DNA from: an uncultured Spirochaetales bacterium
GTDB taxonomy: Bacteria; Spirochaetota; Spirochaetia; Sphaerochaetales; Sphaerochaetaceae
Assembly (NCBI GenBank): GCA_934276485.1
Contig: CAKQTE010000019.1
Location: 7,111 to 71,110, forward strand
Reading direction: 5' to 3'
Length of the DNA: 64,000 nucleotides
The notes below the pieces were generated by a model that was not told the origin of the DNA, did not search any database, and worked only from the letters and a program-made list of their open reading frames with translations. The position numbers and the translations under genes were made by a program. Shown piece after piece: positions 61,450 to 64,000 of the stretch; the stretch's first letter is position 1, and each line of letters begins with the position of its first letter.

Positions 61450-61454
61450 GTAAG

Positions 61455-61759
61455 TCAACTACCTCCACCCTAAAGGGTGGTAGCTTGTCTACCAGTTGAT
61501 TAGCCGGAGTGCTTCGAGCACTACGTTGGTCAGGAATACATAGGCACCAGTGGGTGTGCGACCTAGCCCACTGCTCTGCGGCTTATCATTAAACAGCTCT
61601 GGGAGCAAGGAGCAGTGTGATAAGCGTCAAACCCTTTTCAACATCGGCGAAGGTCACATTACGCAGCAGAAGCGGCCTTGAAGGCGTTCATCTGCCTTCC
61701 TCCCTGCCTCGGATACGGCAGGATGGAGGAAGAACACAGTATCCACTTGGAGAGAAGAC
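61455..61759 (+). ncRNA. omegaRNA scaffold of the IscB system
   Basis: The region between malQ and iscB is not coding but highly structured, as expected for the guide RNA of IscB. Visible elements are the left-end hairpin and AGTGCT/AGCACT with a TCG loop (61508-61522). A pseudoknot follows: 61569-61576 pairs with 61610-61617 while 61581-61588 pairs with 61618-61625. A terminal hairpin CTTCCTCC/GGAGGAAG (61696-61703 and 61725-61732) has an inner CTGCC/GGCAG stem. The guide would lie just 5' of the scaffold, about 61439-61454. Confidence 0.75.
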
Positions 61760-63046
61760 ATGGTATACGTCCTTGATATTGATAGCAAACCCTTAATGCC
61801 ATGTACTGAAGCCAAGGCTCGCCACTTATTGGAACAGGGAAAGGCTATCCGCGTGAAATCCATCTCAAAGGAAATCTTCACGATACGTCTCATTTTCGCT
61901 GTCAGTGGATACAAAGAAGAGATAAAGCTCGGCGTCGATGCAGGCTCTAAGCACATAGGGCTCTCTGCAGCTTCTGAAAGGAAGGAATACTTCTCAGCAG
62001 AGTTTGAGGAGAGGGATGATGTATCAAAGAACCTCACTTCAAGAATGGAAGCAAGAAGAACAAGAAGAAGTCGCCTTAGATACAGAGCTCCTAGGTTCAA
62101 GAACAGAGTCCACTCCAAGAACAGGGGCTGGCTTGCTCCTTCGGTTGAGAACAAAATCGGAACGCACCTGAGAGCTGTGGAGATTATCTGCTCCATCCTC
62201 CCTATATCAGAGATAATAGTGGAGGTTGCTACCTTTGACACCCAGCTTCTCCAGAACCCGGAGATTGAAGGCACAATGTATCAGAACGGAGTGACCGCAG
62301 GCTTTTTAAATGCCAAAGAGTATGTCAGATACCGTGATGGCTATAAATGCCAGCTCTGCAAAGGCAAGTCTAAGGATAAAAAGCTTGAAGTCCATCATAT
62401 CGTCCAGAGGAAGGACGGAGGCTCCAATAGACCGGATAATCTCATCACACTCTGCCATACCTGCCACTCCAAGCTTCATGCCAATCCAGGTTCTTATCCT
62501 CTTAAAGCACCTAAAGGCTATAGGCATGAGACCTTCATGGGCATCATGAGATGGACGTTCTACAACAGGCTAAAGGAGCTCTATCCGAAAGTATCGTTGA
62601 CCTATGGCTACATCACCAGAGAAATCAGGAAGGAGCATGACATCGAGAAGAGCCATAGAGCAGATGCCTTATGCATAACCGGATACCCAGAAGCGAAACG
62701 GATGGATTACTGGTTCTACTCTAAGAAGAGCAGAGGCCATAACAGGCAGATACATAAGGCTAATAAGCTTAAGGGCGGGAAGCTGAAGTTCAATCAGGCT
62801 CCGCGTCTTGTAAAAGGCTTCCGGCTCTTTGATAAAGTGGAGTACCAGAGTCACGCATGCTTCATAACAGGAAGGCGTTCCAGCGGGTACTTTGCATTGA
62901 AGACCTTAAACGGCACCAGCATAACAGACTCGGTGTTTTATAAGAGATTAAGGTTCCTTGAGGAACCGGGAACAATACTGGTAGAGAGGCGTGCTCCTAC
63001 CGCCACCTTAAAAGGTGGGATTATCCTCATGCAGGAGTTTTTATGA
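61760..63046 (+). CDS. iscB: RNA-guided endonuclease IscB
   Basis: A 428-aa Cas9-ancestor nuclease. The PLMP domain opens the protein (K-P-L-M-P at 10-14). RuvC-I has Asp60 in G-V-D-A-G-S, and an arginine-rich bridge helix covers about 95-112. RuvC-II Glu155 is in I-V-E-V-A-T-F-D. An inserted HNH domain has H212-H213, N227 and H236, with zinc cysteines C197, C200, C232 and C235. RuvC-III has H299 and D302 in S-H-R-A-D. All catalytic residues are present, so it should be able to cut both DNA strands using the adjacent omegaRNA. GGAGAGAAG precedes the ATG. The stop overlaps the rsmE start in ATGA. Confidence 0.95.
   Translation: MVYVLDIDSKPLMPCTEAKARHLLEQGKAIRVKSISKEIFTIRLIFAVSGYKEEIKLGVDAGSKHIGLSAASERKEYFSAEFEERDDVSKNLTSRMEARRTRRSRLRYRAPRFKNRVHSKNRGWLAPSVENKIGTHLRAVEIICSILPISEIIVEVATFDTQLLQNPEIEGTMYQNGVTAGFLNAKEYVRYRDGYKCQLCKGKSKDKKLEVHHIVQRKDGGSNRPDNLITLCHTCHSKLHANPGSYPLKAPKGYRHETFMGIMRWTFYNRLKELYPKVSLTYGYITREIRKEHDIEKSHRADALCITGYPEAKRMDYWFYSKKSRGHNRQIHKANKLKGGKLKFNQAPRLVKGFRLFDKVEYQSHACFITGRRSSGYFALKTLNGTSITDSVFYKRLRFLEEPGTILVERRAPTATLKGGIILMQEFL
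63003..63018 (+). repeat. Right-end subterminal hairpin of the IscB element
   Basis: A 7-bp stem CCACCTT/AAGGTGG with an AA loop is the counterpart of the left-end hairpin. It lies inside the last codons of iscB. Confidence 0.7.
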
Positions 63047-63750
63047 ATATTCTTCTTTTCAAGAATGATGAGACATCTATTGATATAAAAGATGAAAGAG
63101 CAGAGCACTTGAAGAAAGTGCTCCATCTTTCTGTAGGCGACTCGTTTAAAGCTGGTATTATCAACGGTAAACAAGGAATTGCTACAATTGAATCTATTGA
63201 AAACAATAGAATGAATTTCTCTTTTGATTTCACTGATGATTATTCAGAGCTATATCCTTTGACGATGATCATTGCGCAAGTTCGTCCTATTTGCATGAAA
63301 CGAATTCTGCGAGAAGCTGTGTCGTTGGGTGTGGGAAGACTTATTCTTCCTGTTTCAGAGTTAGGAGAGAAGAGCTATTTAAAATCATCTTTATATACAA
63401 CAGATGAATATTCGAAAATCCTGATTGATGGTGCTATGCAAGCGGGATTTACAGGCGTTAGTGAGTGTCTTCTTGCTCGCAGTGTAGAGCACGCGATAGA
63501 GCTTGCAGGCTCTGGCGAACGACTTCTTCTGGATAACGTCATTGGCGCAAAACCATTATCATCTCTAGATTTAAGAAATAAAAATGTAATTCTAGCAATA
63601 GGCCCTGAACGTGGCTGGACAACTAAGGAACGCGAACTTTTTATAGAATCAGGATTTGCTCCATGTTTATTAGGCTCTCGCATTTTAAGAACAGAGACAG
63701 CAGCGGTCGCAGGAGCCGGAGTAGTGCTAAGTGCAATGGGATTACTTTGA
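63043..63750 (+). CDS. rsmE: 16S rRNA (uracil(1498)-N3)-methyltransferase
   Basis: A 235-aa SPOUT-class methyltransferase. The N-terminal PUA-like domain (H-L-K-K-V-L-H-L-S-V-G-D near 22-33) binds RNA. The knot region shows A-I-G-P-E-R-G-W-T-T-K-E near 188 and L-G-S-R-I-L-R-T-E-T-A near 210. It methylates U1498 in 16S rRNA. AGGAG at 63033-63037 is its ribosome-binding site and lies just after the inserted element. The iscB stop overlaps its ATG. The gene itself appears intact. Confidence 0.94.
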   Translation: MNILLFKNDETSIDIKDERAEHLKKVLHLSVGDSFKAGIINGKQGIATIESIENNRMNFSFDFTDDYSELYPLTMIIAQVRPICMKRILREAVSLGVGRLILPVSELGEKSYLKSSLYTTDEYSKILIDGAMQAGFTGVSECLLARSVEHAIELAGSGERLLLDNVIGAKPLSSLDLRNKNVILAIGPERGWTTKERELFIESGFAPCLLGSRILRTETAAVAGAGVVLSAMGLL

Positions 63751-63910
63751 CAAATTTGTGCACAAAGAAGCATATTCTATGTGCACAATCAATCAATACA
63801 TTGATTTAACAATAACACAGTGCCCAAACAACTATCTATGCGATAGTAAGCAATCGAGTTTAGTTAGATTAAAACACAGCGATTCAAAATTTTATGTGAC
63901 AAATCAAGAT
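63751..63910. promoter_or_regulatory. Intergenic region with repeated palindrome TGTGCACA
   Basis: TTTGTGCACAAA (63755-63766) is a perfect 12-bp palindrome, and TGTGCACA recurs at 63780-63787, centred 23 bp away. Two copies about two helical turns apart look like an operator pair. No gene is supported in this stretch; a 66-codon plus-strand frame has no ribosome-binding site and no recognisable protein. Confidence 0.35.
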
Positions 63911-64000
63911 TTACCCCAGACATCTCTTTGAAGTATCAAATGACATGCTGAGTTTCTCAGCAATCTCAAAGTGCTCCTTCTTGGTGTTATTGAGGCATTT
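63911..64000 (-). CDS. C-terminal end of a minus-strand gene (helix-turn-helix-like)
   Basis: The last 30 codons of a minus-strand frame enter from the right edge and stop at 63911. The visible peptide, E-H-F-E-I-A-E-K-L-S-M-S-F-D-T-S-K-R, has the length and hydrophobic spacing of a helix-turn-helix such as the end of a sigma-70 region 4 or LuxR-type domain. The start and identity lie outside the window, so this is tentative. It may be a regulator. Confidence 0.35.
   Translation of the reverse strand, partial: KCLNNTKKEHFEIAEKLSMSFDTSKRCLG

Larger units (their letters stand above)
61455..63030 (+). mobile_element. IS200/IS605-like element carrying IscB and omegaRNA, without TnpA
   Basis: A roughly 1.6-kb insertion between malQ and rsmE. 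The left end has a CCACCC-TAAA-GGGTGG hairpin (61465-61480) nested in a TCAACT/AGTTGA pairing (61455-61460 and 61494-61499). The right end has a matching hairpin CCACCTT/AAGGTGG at 63003-63018. Subterminal imperfect hairpins and no terminal inverted repeats or target duplication are the marks of IS200/IS605 elements moved by a Y1 transposase. No such transposase is encoded here, so it depends on one in trans. The base composition looks richer in GC than the flanking genes. Exact ends are estimates. Confidence 0.75.

Noticed and set aside
61654..62274. 206-codon minus-strand frame
   Set aside because: It lies antisense to the omegaRNA and iscB, has low-complexity Ser/Leu content, no ribosome-binding site and no recognisable motif, so it is a shadow of iscB.
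61760..63046. TnpB or a Cas9-type gene
   Set aside because: The N-terminal PLMP domain, HNH insertion and short length fit IscB. TnpB lacks HNH, and Cas9 is far larger with a REC lobe.
61450..63050. TnpA (Y1) transposase within the IscB element
   Set aside because: No open frame with the histidine-hydrophobic-histidine motif and catalytic tyrosine of TnpA is present on either strand in this interval, so the element appears non-autonomous.
63731..63931. 66-codon plus-strand frame after rsmE
   Set aside because: It starts inside rsmE without a ribosome-binding site and its peptide has no recognisable feature.

Overview
The window looks like chromosome from an anaerobic, fermentative spirochaete (Spirochaetota; Sphaerochaeta/Treponema-like is an inference). 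Supporting signs are a class I lysyl-tRNA synthetase, an EF-G resembling the spirochaete/mitochondrial EF-G1 type, a CarD regulator, a trimeric [FeFe]-hydrogenase with Rex beside it, many lipoproteins and predicted outer-membrane barrels, and no respiratory genes. The DNA is moderately AT-rich, gene-dense and rich in stop/start overlaps. Almost everything is housekeeping, with two accessory islands.

Layout. 1-5 kb: the 3' end of an aldehyde ferredoxin oxidoreductase-like gene, a phosphodiesterase, and an operon of hydrolase, YihY-type membrane protein, unknown protein and Gfo/Idh/MocA oxidoreductase. 5-8.6 kb: an RpiR regulator with a candidate operator, a methyltransferase, a CAT-anticodon tRNA and envelope proteins. 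8.7-15.3 kb: lysS, a flavoprotein, a heterodimeric ABC exporter and era. 15.3-23.4 kb: a ClpP homologue, a nuclease-like lipoprotein, an 8-oxoguanine glycosylase, rex, and the hydrogenase operon (NuoE-like, HATPase, cysteine-free ferredoxin-like, NuoF-like, [FeFe]-hydrogenase). 23.4-32.6 kb: lipoproteins and barrels around pepT, then a glycerophosphodiesterase and endonuclease IV. 32.7-43.1 kb: an M16C peptidase, glpK, and a tightly overlapping chain cdaA-cdaR-acpS-truA-UDG-like-priA, followed by a DUF3842 gene and def. 43.2-50 kb: fmt, a patatin-barrel protein, a radical SAM protein, thioredoxin and a HIT protein. 50-54.9 kb: fusA, a probable type III toxin-antitoxin locus, and a RecA-fold ATPase. 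55-59.8 kb: a three-gene glycerol-3-phosphate dehydrogenase-like operon, then ispF, ispD and carD. 59.9-64 kb: malQ, an IscB/omegaRNA mobile element, rsmE, and the end of a minus-strand gene.

The two most notable loci are as follows. First, an intact IscB (PLMP, RuvC I-III, HNH) is preceded by about 300 nt of highly structured RNA-like sequence with a pseudoknot. It lies between malQ and rsmE, with IS200/IS605-like hairpins at both ends and no TnpA transposase in view. Second, a TenpN-like 155-aa toxin is followed by a separate small transcription unit (promoter, two 53-nt repeats, terminator) that fits a type III RNA antitoxin, but it lies 3' of the toxin.

Several genes bear on glycerol and phospholipid turnover (glycerophosphodiesterase, glpK, GlpA/GlpB-like pair). 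Redox balance is represented by Rex and the electron-bifurcating-type hydrogenase. All functional assignments come from reading motifs by eye; no database search was run.
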